Shown piece after piece: positions 11,737-22,330 of a DNA stretch of 64,000 bases (positions are counted from its first letter, which is position 1; each line of letters begins with the position of its first letter). Made by a program: the position numbers and the translations under genes. A model generated the notes under the pieces. It was not told the DNA's origin, did not search any database, and was given only the letters and a program-made list of their open reading frames with translations. The stretch is taken from positions 15,838,501 to 15,902,500 of the forward strand of contig JAIOJX010000005.1 of the NCBI GenBank assembly GCA_022376925.1, read 5' to 3'. Origin of the DNA: Tragulus kanchil. Lineage: Eukaryota > Chordata > Mammalia > Artiodactyla > Tragulidae.

Positions 11737-12550
11737 AGTCATTTCAGTCAGATAAATATTAATACATGATTGTTTTTCTGAAATAATACAGTTGAGATAG
11801 TTTTAGTTTCAGATAGGGAAAATGCAAGATTTTACAATTATGTCGTTAGGGTTTGTTTACTAGTTAAGCTTTTGCTAGTGACACCTGCTTGTCCTTGGTT
11901 TCCTACTTTTTCTCTGGGTTTCTTATTTCCTATCCAATTTTTTCTTTCCCCAGATTCTTACTTGCCTTTCCCTATTTTGGCATTTGCCATTGCCCATAGT
12001 GCTTTCTTTCTCCCAGCCTGTCTTTGACATTTCCTTTCCCAGATATATATGTTATTGAGAATGTTCGTAGATAAGCCAGTGCCTTAATCTTACTTTGATC
12101 TTGTTTGGTGAACTTGGCATGAGGGTCACAGATTTCTGCTTCTCGGCAAATTTTGAGGGAGAGGACCACTGGATAAAAATGGAGCTGAGAAGTCACATGG
12201 GTTTTTTTTTTTTTTTTTGTATGTACAAAGAAAGCTTTTCCCATTAGTGCAAAAGAGTGTTTCTCCTCTTCTCAATCTCTGGTGGGTAAAATGTGTGAGC
12301 ATACGGGAGTTTGACTTGTTACCTTGGATAAACTCAATATGCTTAAGATGAACTCATACATAATTAATTACCTGTCTCTGCATTCTTTCCAGAGTGATGG
12401 CACTTTGTAGTCACACTCGTGATAGCTTTTGTTTCCTGAGTGCTAGGGCCCCAGGACTGCCAATTAAGGAAGGAGAGGCAGTGGCAGTTCTGTAACCTTG
12501 ATGCTTCTGTAATGTGGTGGGTAATTGTCTTTTTTCTTCTTAACTTCTAG

Positions 12551-12655
12551 TGTCTGAAACAGTACATGCAGCTGGCAATCCGGGAAGGATGTGGATCTCC
12601 CATCACTTGCCCTGACATGGTGTGCCTGAACCATGGAACCCTGCAGGAAGCTGAG
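12551..12655 (+). CDS. RNF144B: RNF144B coding exon, end of RING1 (copy 1)
   Basis: This 105-nt exon encodes 35 residues starting [17 protein letters not shown] and ending GTLQEAE, about residues 56-90 of the 303-residue protein. It supplies the last RING1 zinc ligands (Cys at the exon start, [13 protein letters not shown]). RING1 of an RBR ligase recruits the ubiquitin-loaded E2. The acceptor is pyrimidine-rich TTCTTCTTAACTTCTAG and the donor GTATGAATG. The reading phase is 0 at both ends. The preceding exon with the start codon and the first RING1 cysteines is not in the window. RNF144B is a p53-inducible E3 ligase anchored in membranes by a C-terminal helix. This exon occurs again, identical, at 13648-13752. 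I expect only one in the real gene. Confidence 0.96.
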
Positions 12656-13647
12656 GTATGAATGAGTGCCCTGATAGTTCCTTCTTTCCTGTTGATGTGG
12701 TTTCCAAAGATCTTGAGTCTTTATCTATGTCTCTACCAGGGAGTCTAGAAACAAAACACAGGGATTAGCTTTTAAAAGGAGTACTTTATTGCTACATACC
12801 TTGGATTCTTTAGAGAAGCTGTTAAAGCTGTTATTTACTTTGGTTCTATTTATAAATGCCCTGTGAGTATTGAAGAAACTCTAGAATAGGCCAAGGTACT
12901 AGAAATCAGATTTGCCAAATGTGAGGTTTTGAGGCTGAATCATCGGTGGCCTGGGGATTTTTTAATATTTCACAGATAAACAAGATGACAAAATAGCCAC
13001 TGTTATGGATCACATAAAGTATTGCTACCTCAGGCAGAGGTAGGCTGAATTGAACCATTTCCAAAGAGCAGAGAAAGGCCTTTCTTCCTTCAGTGTTCAT
13101 CGGGCAGAGAAATGTCTTTTTTGAGTGAGTTCTTCTCACTGTGACATATCTCTTTGTTTTTCATTCCCTTGTTATATGCCCTTGAATCTGTATTGACAAA
13201 GAAAGCTTGTTGCCATGAGGGTCACAGATTTTTTCTTCTCGGCACATTTTGAGGGAGAGGACCATTGGAAAAAAATGGAGGTGAGAAGTTCCATGGGTTT
13301 TTTTTTTTTTTTTTTGTATGTACAAAGAAAGCTTTTCCCATTAGTGCAAAAGAGTGTTTCTCCTCTTCTCAATCTCTGGTGGGTAAAATGTGTGAGCATA
13401 CGGGAGTTTGACTTGTTACCTTGGATAAACTCAATATGCTTAAGATGAACTCATACATAATTAATTACCTGTCTCTGCATTCTTTCCAGAGTGATGGCAC
13501 TTTGTAGTCACACTCGTGATAGCTTTTGTTTCCTGAGTGCTAGGGCCCCAGGACTGCCAATTAAGGAAGGAGAGGCAGTGGCAGTTCTGTAACCTTGATG
13601 CTTCTGTAATGTGGTGGGTAATTGTCTTTTTTCTTCTTAACTTCTAG

Positions 13648-13752
13648 TGTCTGAAACAGTACATGCAGCTGGCAATCCGGGAAGGATGTGGATCTCCCAT
13701 CACTTGCCCTGACATGGTGTGCCTGAACCATGGAACCCTGCAGGAAGCTGAG
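13648..13752 (+). CDS. RNF144B: RNF144B coding exon, end of RING1 (copy 2, probably artefactual)
   Basis: Identical over all 105 nt to 12551-12655, with the same acceptor and donor context. It lies in the second unit of tandem duplication 3. Because 105 is divisible by three and the phase is 0, a gene predictor could include both copies and report a protein with 35 residues of RING1 repeated. A working RING1 would not tolerate a second copy of its last ligand pairs. The surrounding ~1.1-kb unit also bears the hallmarks of an assembly overlap. Treat copies 1 and 2 as one exon. Confidence 0.9.
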
Positions 13753-14293
13753 GTATGAATGAGTGCCCTGATAGTTCCTTCTTTCCTGTTGATGTGGTTT
13801 CCAAAGATCTTGAGTCTTTATCTATGTCTCTACCAGGGAGTCTAGAAACAAAACACAGGGATTAGCTTTTAAAAGGAGTACTTTATTGCTACATACCTTG
13901 GATTCTTTAGAGAAGCTGTTAAAGCTGTTATTTACTTTGGTTCTATTTATAAATGCCCTGTGAGTATTGAAGAAACTCTAGAATAGGCCAAGGTACTAGA
14001 AATCAGATTTGCCAAATGTGAGGTTTTGAGGCTGAATCATCGGTGGCCTGGGGATTTTTTAATATTTCACAGATAAACAAGATGACAAAATAGCCACTGT
14101 TATGGATCACATAAAGTATTGCTACCTCAGGCAGAGGTAGGCTGAATTGAACCATTTCCAAAGAGCAGAGAAAGGCCTTTCTTCCTTCAGTGTTCATCGG
14201 GCAGAGAAATGTCTTTTTTGAGTGAGTTCTTCTCACTGTGACATATCTCTTTGTTTTTTTCATTCCCTTGTTAGTAGCTTGCCCTTGAATCTG

Positions 14294-14559
14294 CTTTTAA
14301 TTTTCAGGTTCTACTCCCTTTAAAAATTGTCTGCACTCAGGTAGTTGCTTTCTTAGCCCGTCCCCACAACCTAATGCTTCCAACAAATTTATAAAACTAA
14401 AGCTCAGAGCATCTAAGCCATTTGCTCAAGAGTACATACCTGAAAAACAGAAGAGCTAGAATTTCAGTGCAGGTCTTTCTGACAGTTTGCATGGCTTTAA
14501 AAGTAGAACTGGGTAGATAAAATTGAATGCAGTGTAAAGGACTTGATAAAATGAAAGTC
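14294..14559. other. RNF144B intron, nothing recognised
   Basis: Unique non-coding sequence between duplication 3 and the microsatellite. Confidence 0.35.
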
Positions 14560-14565
14560 CAGTGG

Positions 14566-14708
14566 AGTGCGTGTATGTGTGTAGATATGTGTAGATAGGT
14601 GTGTGTGGATATGTGTGTATCTGTGTGCCTGTGTCTGTATGAATATATGTATGTATCTACACATATACATACATACATGTTTTGTATATATACATATATA
14701 TATATAAA
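14566..14708. repeat. (TG)n/(TA)n microsatellite-like low-complexity tract
   Basis: GTGTATGTGTGTAGATATG-type units pass into TATGTATG and TATATA runs. The minus-strand open frame across it reads as tyrosine/histidine/threonine repeats and is not a gene. Confidence 0.85.
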
Positions 14709-15497
14709 CATATGTGCTTTTGCATCTATATCTTTTGCTTTGTAAGAAAAGCTGTCAGAAAGAGGTTATAGACCATTTTTAACCAATCTGCATCTGGGCC
14801 TGGGTTTTGCTTATGAAATATCAAGGAAGTGATACAAGTTGAGCACAAAGTGTTTTGAGGGAAAGAATACAAAGAATACACAGTCGTTTTTCATTTTAGT
14901 AACACACTATGGAAATGATCCCTGAATGTATAGTCTTAGTTTTTCATTTTAGGAAAATCATGAAATACATGGAATTTTTTTTTAAAAAAAGGGTAATATT
15001 GAATAGGTCAATCCTGTGGTGAAAAATGTTGACTTTCGTGTGAGTAATAGGTAGAAGAAAATTAAAATGTGGAAAGATTCGGTTATCTGCCGAGAATATT
15101 ATTGATCCGTACAACTTGGAAATGGTTTTTAACATGAGGCCAGGTTTACAGGACATCTTTCTAGACCTTATCCTTCCAGGGAGCATGCTGCCTTTCTGAC
15201 TTGCTTCTGTGATGTCTGATCAGTCAACAGGTGTTTATTGAGTGAATAAAGTGTCAGGCCCTGTTCCAGGTCAAGACAAAGAAGTAAATAAGACAGCCCC
15301 AGGACGGTTCTCCCGGAGCTTCTGACCTCAAATAGAGAGATATTAAACGAATAATGAGTCAGATAATTATAAGAGCTGAAAGTGTGAGATGGGGAAGGCA
15401 GCGGGAAATGTATCTGCCATGGAATCTTCATTCATAAGTGCAAAAACTATGAAAACATAAAGTGACCTTTCTAAACGGGCCTTTGAAATTAATCATA
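14709..15497. other. RNF144B intron, nothing recognised
   Basis: AT-rich sequence with no repeat I can name and no splice-flanked coding segment. Confidence 0.4.
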
Positions 15498-15645
15498 TCT
15501 GGAGCACATGTGCCCAGAGCCGGTGCTCTGCAGTGAGAGAAGCCACAGTGATGGGAGGCCCTGAAGATGGATGAAAATAAATCAATAAAAAACCAATAAA
15601 AGAAGCCAAAATTTAAAAAAAATGTAAAAAAATAATTAAGATGAG
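15498..15645 (+). repeat. tRNA-Glu SINE, 5'-truncated, type-A tail
   Basis: Starts within the body (CTGGAGCACATGTGCCCAGA) and carries the type-A tail: AAAATAAATCAATAAAAAAC, CAATAAAAGAAGCCAAAATT, then A-rich. Lacks the tRNA head. Confidence 0.88.
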
Positions 15646-16617
15646 AAATTCATTCCTTGGGTTGCACTGATCACATTTTAAGTACTCACTCGTCACAGGT
15701 GGCTGGGGGCTGCCAGGTTGGACAGCACAGAATAGAATGTTTCCATCTTTGCAGCAAACTCGTTACAGAGTGTTCTAGACTTTAAATGAATGGCCATTGA
15801 CCCTTTGGGTATCAAATCTTAGGGCTAATGTGCAGAGACGACTGAGGACAGGCCATGGTTTGTCCCAAAGATCTTTAGAGTGGAGTCTGAATTTTCTGCA
15901 GAGTCTTAGTATAGACATTCCTTGCTCATCTTCCCCTATAGCTCTCTTCTCCTTCTTAATCTCGGGTGTTCCTGCTGTTCACTGTCTCATTCACACTGCC
16001 CTAGTGCTGATTCCACTTACCCAGCTTTACTCTAAAAACAATCTTACTTTTAGGCTGCATTAAAAGCAAATAAACCTATAATGGCTCTTAAAAATGACAA
16101 AAGAATATTTGAAAAACAAAACAAAAACATACTCTAAATTAAACTATGGTATTTCATATAGTCTCCAAAATCTGGGTCCCATTAGATGAGTAAGAGGCAC
16201 TCTGGGGCAATAAAGGACTCAAAGGTCTTGCTAAGAGCCTGACTGAAGATGGGCATGAATCACAGTGATCAAATGTTCTTAACCAACTTGCTATTGTTTC
16301 TTTTGTCTTCAGAGTTAAAAAAAAAAAAAGGTGGTAGTGGTTATCTCTCATTTTTGAATTGAGACATGAGTCAATTATAACGGAAATCTTGGTGGCTTTA
16401 TCAGGTTATATGGGACAACTGTTTTCACAGCACATACCTCACATGCATGCACTTGAGCTACACCATCTCCCTTTCTGACTTTTTTGACATCACACCTTTC
16501 TCATATACAGTTATTATTATAATACCTAGTTCTTAATCTAGATAGTATTGAGTCTATCGAAACGGCACTTCCCTGGACACGGCCTCTGTGACTACTGCTT
16601 CTGTGACTTTTTTAAAA

Positions 16618-16977
16618 AGTTTATTTATTTTTAGAATTAATTAATTAATTTATTTTTGGCTATTTTGGGTCTTCATGCTGCTGCAGGCTCTTCTCTAGTT
16701 GCAGGGAGTGGGGGCCCCTCTCTAGTTGAGGTGAGTAGGCTGCTTGTTGCAGCGACTTCTCTTGTTGTGGAACTTGGGTTCCAGGGCTCACAGGCTTCAG
16801 TAGTTGTAGCACGTGGGCTCCATATTTGTGGCTCCGAGGCTCTGGAGCACAGGCTCAGTCGTTGTGGCTCACGGGGCTTAGTTGCTGTGCAGCATGTGGG
16901 ATCTTCCCGGATCAGGGATCAGACCCGTGTCTCCTGCATTGGCAGGCGAACTCTTTACTGAGCTATCAGGGAAGCCC
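16618..16977 (-). repeat. CHR-2 tRNA-Glu SINE, minus orientation (copy 1)
   Basis: Nearly full length: the reversed tail TTTATTTTTGGCTATTTTGG, then GGGCTCCATATTTGTGGCTC, then ATCTTCCCGGATCAGGGATC, ending in the reversed head ATCAGGGAAGCCC. The 101-codon plus-strand open frame across it is a repeat shadow. Confidence 0.93.
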
Positions 16978-17705
16978 TGGAAAGTTTTATTTTTATAGGT
17001 AATCCATAAATGCACTTTGCCTGTTAAGCATACTTCTGGTTAAGGCTGAGGTCTCCTTTGTGATGCTGCTGTTGATATTATATGATCCTTTGCGGTTCAT
17101 TGTCTTATAAAAGGCATGGAAGTATACAATGTTTCATCTTCAGAGGACATCAGGCATTTAAAAGCCTATAATGGCTCTTAAAATGACAAAAGAATATTTG
17201 AAAAACAAAACAAAACATACTCTAAATTAAACTATGGTATTTCATATAGTCTCCAAAATCTGGGTCCCATTAGATGAGTAAGAGGCACTCTGGGGCAATA
17301 AAGGACTCAAAGGTCTTGCTAAGAGCCTGACTGAAGATGGGCATGAATCACAGTGATCAAATGTTCTTAACCAACTTGCTATTGTTTCTTTTGTCTTCAG
17401 AGTTAAAAAAAAAAAAAGGTGGTAGTGGTTATCTCTCATTTTTGAATTGAGACATGAGTCAATTATAACGGAAATCTTGGTGGCTTTATCAGGTTATATG
17501 GGACAACTGTTTTCAAAGCACATACCTCACATGCATGCACTTGAGCTACACCATCTCCCTTTCTGACTTTTTTGACATCACACCTTTCTCATATACAGTT
17601 ATTATTATAATACCTAGTTCTTAATCTAGATAGTATTGAGTCTATCGAAACGGCACTTCCCTGGACACGGCCTCTGTGACTACTGCTTCTGTGACTTTTT
17701 TAAAA

Positions 17706-18065
17706 AGTTTATTTATTTTTAGAATTAATTAATTAATTTATTTTTGGCTATTTTGGGTCTTCATGCTGCTGCAGGCTCTTCTCTAGTTGCAGGGAGTGGG
17801 GGCCCCTCTCTAGTTGAGGTGAGTAGGCTGCTTGTTGCAGCGACTTCTCTTGTTGTGGAACTTGGGTTCCAGGGCTCACAGGCTTCAGTAGTTGTAGCAC
17901 GTGGGCTCCATATTTGTGGCTCCGAGGCTCTGGAGCACAGGCTCAGTCGTTGTGGCTCACGGGGCTTAGTTGCTGTGCAGCATGTGGGATCTTCCCGGAT
18001 CAGGGATCAGACCCGTGTCTCCTGCATTGGCAGGCGAACTCTTTACTGAGCTATCAGGGAAGCCC
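17706..18065 (-). repeat. CHR-2 tRNA-Glu SINE, minus orientation (copy 2)
   Basis: Same element as at 16618-16977, repeated by tandem duplication 4. Not an independent insertion. Confidence 0.93.
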
Positions 18066-18250
18066 TGGAAAGTTTTATTTTTATAGGTAATCCATAAATG
18101 CACTTTGCCTGTTAAGCATACTTCTGGTTAAGGCTGAGGTCTCCTTTGTGATGCTGCTGTTGATATTATATGATCCTTTGCGGTTCATTGTCTTATAAAA
18201 GGCATGGAAGTATACAATGTTTCATCTTCAGAGGACATCAGGCATTTAAA

Positions 18251-19101
18251 TTCTTTCCCTTGAACATCTTCCTATGGAGATCTAGTCCACAGAGGTGACT
18301 GGGCTTCCCCTGTGTGTCTCCTGCGAGCTTGAATGCTTCCAAATTGACTCAACAGTTGCTCTTTCCTTTCAATTTATCAGAAGGGTCTTCATCAGCAAAG
18401 CATTCGATGCCCAATCCAAATCCCATTTGCTTCTGTAAGAAACAGAAAAGCAACCTTCCTTCCTTGTTATGGAAGCTGGTGGGATGTAGTGACTGCAGGA
18501 TTCGTGTCCACTGGGAGCCAGGGAGAAGGAAAACTTTCCTTTCTTGCATCATCTGGTCTTTCCAGCTGTTGCTGAGCAGTGTTTGATCCAGGAATCTTGT
18601 CCAACATGGACTTATGAAAGGCAGGACACAGGTGCTAGGTTCTGATAGCATTACTTCAGGCAAGGCCTTTGTTAGAAGTTAGTAGCTCTGTTAAAAAGGG
18701 GGTGACTCATTGAAGCAGTTTTCCTTACTGTATTAGGAAACCTGTCACTTACCGGGAGAACCTGGACAGTTTGTCTGGACTGTGTCGAATGTGAGCGGTG
18801 AGCCCTTACATACCTTCCGTTACAGGACCTGTCACCAGCTGGGGGTGGACGGCAGGGAACAGCTTCTTACTCACCCATCCTCCTTCCAAGGCACTGAGAT
18901 AACCCGTCTTGACGGCTGGTGCTGCAGCATGCACCGGAGGGTGAATGGGTGCAGCTGTTCTTGTCAAGAGCAGAGGCTCCAGAATTACTAGGGGAAGGGA
19001 TTTTGGGTGAGGCACTGGGGAAAGACTGGGATGCGGGCGTGGCAGGGTACCAAGAAATTTGAAGCTATGTTTGCAAAGTAAACACAGTTTTTACTCATGA
19101 A
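18251..19101. other. RNF144B intron, nothing recognised
   Basis: Moderate-GC unique sequence. Short open frames exist on both strands, but none is splice-flanked or similar to a protein I know. Confidence 0.4.
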
Positions 19102-19321
19102 AGCAAAAGTATTCGTTGCTCAGTCATGTCCAACTCTTTGCGACCATAGACTGTAGTCCACTACGATCCCCTCTGTCCGTGGGAATCTCCAGACAGGAAT
19201 ACTAGAGACTAGAGTGGGTTGCTATTCCCTTCTCCAGAGGATCTTTCCCACCCAGGGATCGAACTTGGATCTTCTGCTTTACAGATAGATTCTTTACCAT
19301 CTGAGCCACCAGAGAAGTTCC
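19102..19321 (-). repeat. Bov-tA SINE, minus orientation
   Basis: Reversed Bov-A body (TTGCTCAGTCATGTCCAACT, CCCTCTGTCCGTGG) and reversed tRNA head (CCATCTGAGCCACCAGAGAAG). Confidence 0.92.
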
Positions 19322-19446
19322 CTTGTTTTCACACATATCACATGTTTATTTAGGGTGGCTTTCATAAAGCCTGCTGGAATTATAAGATACCTAGTTGTTC
19401 TTCCCAAATCACCCTTTAGCACTGTCTCCACATGCCCCCTTTTTAA

Positions 19447-19600
19447 TTAATTAACTTGACTACACCAGGTTTTAGCTGCGGCACACGGGGTCTTTTAGTT
19501 GCAGTGTGGAGGGCTCAATTTTCCTGACCAGGGATTGAACCTGGGCCCCCTGCACTGGGAGCGCTGAGTCTTAGCCACTGTACCACTAAGGAAGTCCCAT
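19447..19600 (-). repeat. CHR-type tRNA-Glu SINE, minus orientation, diverged
   Basis: GCGGCACACGGGGTCTTTTAG, then CTGACCAGGGATTGAACCTG, then ACCACTAAGGAAGTCCC. A short, old copy. Confidence 0.8.
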
Positions 19601-20096
19601 CGTCTTTTTATTTAACTCATTTTTTTTTTTTTCACTGTTATCAAGAGTGTAAAGCTAGGGCAGAGGAAGAATCAGGATGCCTGGGCAAGTGGCCGTATTG
19701 CTGTCCTGTGGCTTTAGAAACTGAATGGGAAGGGACTGAGCATGTCTATAACAGCCTTTGGCTGTTATTCATGTTGACTAGAAAAGAGTCAAACTTTGGG
19801 GCAGCTCAGGATAAAGAAATCTGCCATGCTGGAGTTAATGAGATATTTTTTGAGATTCCAAGCTGAATTTTATTTTAGAGTATATTTAAAACTTCGTTTT
19901 AAAACTGCATGTAAGTGGAGAGTGACATTTCTAAGCTTCTTCTTTAACTGAAGGCAAATACAAGAAGACTCCGCCGTGGTGAAGGGAATGTGTCACGTGG
20001 ACACACCCACGGGTACATTTCTTTTACCCCTTGGTGAGTGGAGGGAGGGAGGCAGGGGATGATGTGGGAAGATGTACTGAGGCCTCTGTTCTTGTT

Positions 20097-20305
20097 TAGT
20101 CCTTAAGTCGTGTGAGATTCCTTTTGACCCCATGGACTGTAGCCCGTCAGGCTCCTCTGTCCTTTGGATTTCCCAGGCAAGAATACTGGGGTGGGTTGAC
20201 ATTTCCTCCTCCAGGGGGTCTTCCCGACCCAGAGATCCAACCTGGGTCTCTTGTGTCTCCTGCATGGACAGGTGGGTTGTTTGTTACTAAGCCACCAAGG
20301 AAGCC
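20097..20305 (-). repeat. Bov-tA SINE, minus orientation
   Basis: GACCCCATGGACTGTAGCCC, CTCCTCTGTCCTTTGG and AGGCAAGAATACTGGGGTGG, ending with AAGCCACCAAGGAAGCC. The short open frames here are repeat shadows. Confidence 0.92.
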
Positions 20306-20484
20306 AAAGGCCTCAGTGGGACAGGCGAGAAAGGAGCAAAAGCAGCCCTTTTCTGATACATTCTTGGTTCTGGAATTCCAGGTCTCTTCCACCTTTCCCT
20401 TCCTCAGTTAGCCCTGCCTTCTGGTTCTCAGACAGTGGTGCCCACTTCTTTCCTCAGCTGTGCTTTGATAGCTGGTATGAACTT

Positions 20485-20600
20485 GGCTTCCCTGGTGGCC
20501 CAGCAGTAAGAATCCACCTGCGATCCAGGAGACCTGGGTTTTATCCCTAGGTCAGAAAGATCTCCTGAAGAAGGGAATGGCAACCCACTACAGTATTCTT
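20485..20600 (+). repeat. Bov-tA SINE, plus, 5' part, split by an L1
   Basis: Head GGCTTCCCTGGTGGCCCAG and body to GGCAACCCACTACAGTATTC. The remainder of the same SINE resumes at 21863 (GTATTCTTGCCTGCAGAATC ... GGACCTAGCTTAGTGACTAA) and runs to about 21985. The two parts join without loss once the L1 is removed. Confidence 0.93.
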
Positions 20601-21862
20601 TTTTTTTTTTTTTAACCTTTATTTTACTTTTAACTTTTAAAGAGTTTTGTTGTTTACAGACATGCATGTTCCCAGATCAGTCACATGTATATCCCCCCTT
20701 CCCACCCCTCCCAACCATCACACAGCACCCCTGAAGGATCCCCTTTTCTCACATAGCAATGACTAGAGCTATTTTCTTCAGTTATGATAGTACAGGCCTT
20801 CATGCTACTTCCTTTACACCTTCCACATTCTGTTCCTTCCCCACAATGTCCATATGTCCACTGTCCATGTCTGTCTTTCCGTCACTTCACTGCGTGTGCC
20901 ATCATCACCATCCTGCTAGATTCCATATATATGTGTTAATATACTGTATTTGTCCTTCTCTTTCTGACTGACTTCACTTTTTATGATAGGTTCTAGATCT
21001 AGCACCTCATTAGGGCTGATTCTTCTGCATTTCTCTTTACAGCTGTGTAGTATTCCATTGTATATATGTACCAGAGCTTTTGGATCCATTCGTTCGTCGA
21101 TGGACATCTAGGTTGTTTCCATGTTTTGGCTATTGTATAGAGAGCTGCAATGAACATTGGGGTACAGGTGCTTCTTTCAGATTTGATTTCATCAGGGTAT
21201 AAGCCTAAGAGTGGGATTGCTGGGTCGTAGGGTGCTTCTATTTTTAGTTTTTTAAGGAATCTCCAGACTGTCTTCCATAGCAGCTGTATCAATCTACATT
21301 CCCACCAGCAATGCAGGAGTGTTCCCTTTTCTCCGCACCCTCTCCAGCATTTATTGTCTGTCGATTTGTGGATGATGGCCATTCTGACGGGTGTGAGGTG
21401 ATATCTCATTGTAGTTTTGATTTGCATTTCTCTAATTATAAGTGAAGCTGAGCATTGTTTCATGTGCTTTTGGGCCATCTGTATGTCCTCTTTGGAGAGG
21501 TGTCTGTTTAGGTCCTTTTCCCATTTTTTGATTGGGTTGTTCATTTTTCCGGTGCTGAGTTGTCTGAGTTGCTTGCAGATTTTGGAGATGAATTCTTTGT
21601 CTGTTTCATTTACAATGATTTTCTCCCATTCTCTGGGCTGTCTGTTCAGCTTTTTTGTGATTTCTTTTGCTGTACAAAAGCTTTTAACTTTCATGAGGTC
21701 CCACGTGTTCATTTTTCTTTTCAGTTCCGCTATTCTAGTAGGTGGGTCAGAGAAGATCTTGCTTTGATTGATGTCCTTGAGGGTTTTGCCTATATTCTCC
21801 TCTAAGAGTTTGATGGTTTCTGGTCTTACATTTAGGTCTTTAATCCATTTTGAGTTGATCTT
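20601..21862 (-). mobile_element. 5'-truncated L1 retrotransposon with 16-bp TSD
   Basis: The insert starts with a poly-T (the poly-A tail read on the + strand), followed by the L1 3' UTR and the ORF2 3' end. It is flanked by CCACTACAGTATTCTT at 20585-20600 and again, perfectly, at 21863-21878. Only the last ~1.26 kb of the element is present, as expected from incomplete reverse transcription. It landed in the Bov-A part of a Bov-tA SINE. Confidence 0.96.
20999..21862 (-). pseudogene. L1 ORF2p C-terminal fragment (reverse transcriptase-endonuclease protein)
   Basis: Read from 21862 downwards, 287 codons stay open ([15 protein letters not shown] ... [16 protein letters not shown] ... [15 protein letters not shown]) to a stop at 20999. 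This is the C-terminal, cysteine-containing region of L1 ORF2p ([18 protein letters not shown]). The endonuclease and reverse-transcriptase domains are missing because of the 5' truncation. The usual last ~28 residues (SEVSQKEKDKYSILTHIYGI) lie in another frame just downstream, at about 20916-21000. A frameshift near 21000 therefore breaks the end. It cannot make a working protein. Confidence 0.93.
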
Positions 21863-21985
21863 CCACTACAGTATTCTTGCCTGCAGAATCCCATGGACAG
21901 AGGCAGAGGAACCAGATGGTCTACCATCCATGGAGTCAAAAAAGAGTCGGACCTAGCTTAGTGACTAAGCAACAGTAGCAGTGAG
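21863..21985 (+). repeat. Bov-tA SINE, plus, 3' part, split by an L1
   Basis: Continuation of the SINE at 20485-20600. It carries the second copy of the TSD and then CCCATGGACAGAGGCAGAGG and AAGAGTCGGACCTAGC. Confidence 0.93.
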
Positions 21986-22129
21986 CTTGGTTTAGCAGTC
22001 AGATGAATGGACGAATGTGTCAGTTCTTATTTTCTGGATTGTAATAGAAAACATTCTTAGTTTTTGTGTTCGTGTTGATAGGGCACTTATCGTAAGGCCA
22101 CTGCTGTTTCTCTTGCCAGTATTTCTGCA

Positions 22130-22330
22130 AGTTGTGTGTGTGTTAGTCACTCAGTCTTGTTCAGTTCTTTGCAACCCCATGGACTGTAGCTCACCAGACT
22201 CCTCTGTCCATGGAATTCTTCAGGCAAGAAAACTGGAGTGGGTTGCCATTCCCTTCTCCAGGGGAGCTTTCCAATCCAGGGATTGAACCTGGGTCTTTTG
22301 TACTGCAGGCAGATTCTTTACCATTCAAGC
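22130..22330 (-). repeat. Bov-tA SINE, minus orientation
   Basis: GTTAGTCACTCAGTCTTG, CAACCCCATGGACTGTAGC and CAGGGATTGAACCTGGGTC. The reversed head is degraded (CCATTCAAGCATAG). Confidence 0.9.

Larger units (their letters stand above)
12118..14293 (+). repeat. Tandem duplication 3 (12118-13213 / 13214-14293), includes a coding exon
   Basis: Offset about 1096 bases, starting CATGAGGGTCACAGATTT. Mismatches cluster in the first ~100 bases of the copies and at the right end of copy 1, with near identity elsewhere. The RNF144B exon, its acceptor and its donor are all duplicated without change. Most likely an assembly overlap. Confidence 0.95.
16075..18250 (+). repeat. Tandem duplication 4 (16075-17164 / 17165-18250)
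   Basis: Offset about 1090 bases, starting CCTATAATGGCTCTTA. A single substitution (TTTTCACAGCACATACC against TTTTCAAAGCACATACC) and a few homopolymer differences separate the copies. Each copy includes the whole CHR-2 SINE. Most likely an assembly overlap. Confidence 0.95.

Noticed and set aside
12551..12655. Assignment to the paralogue RNF144A
   Set aside because: The C-terminal anchor and tail ([11 protein letters not shown]) and the linker [16 protein letters not shown] fit RNF144B better from what I know of both. An alignment would settle it.
14397..14711. 104-codon minus-strand open frame rich in Tyr, His and Thr
   Set aside because: Translation of a TG/TA microsatellite.
20112..20411. 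~100-codon open frame on the + strand
   Set aside because: It lies largely in a reversed Bov-tA SINE. Similar frames recur over many SINE copies (for example 1993-2298 and 30165-30383) and are repeat shadows.
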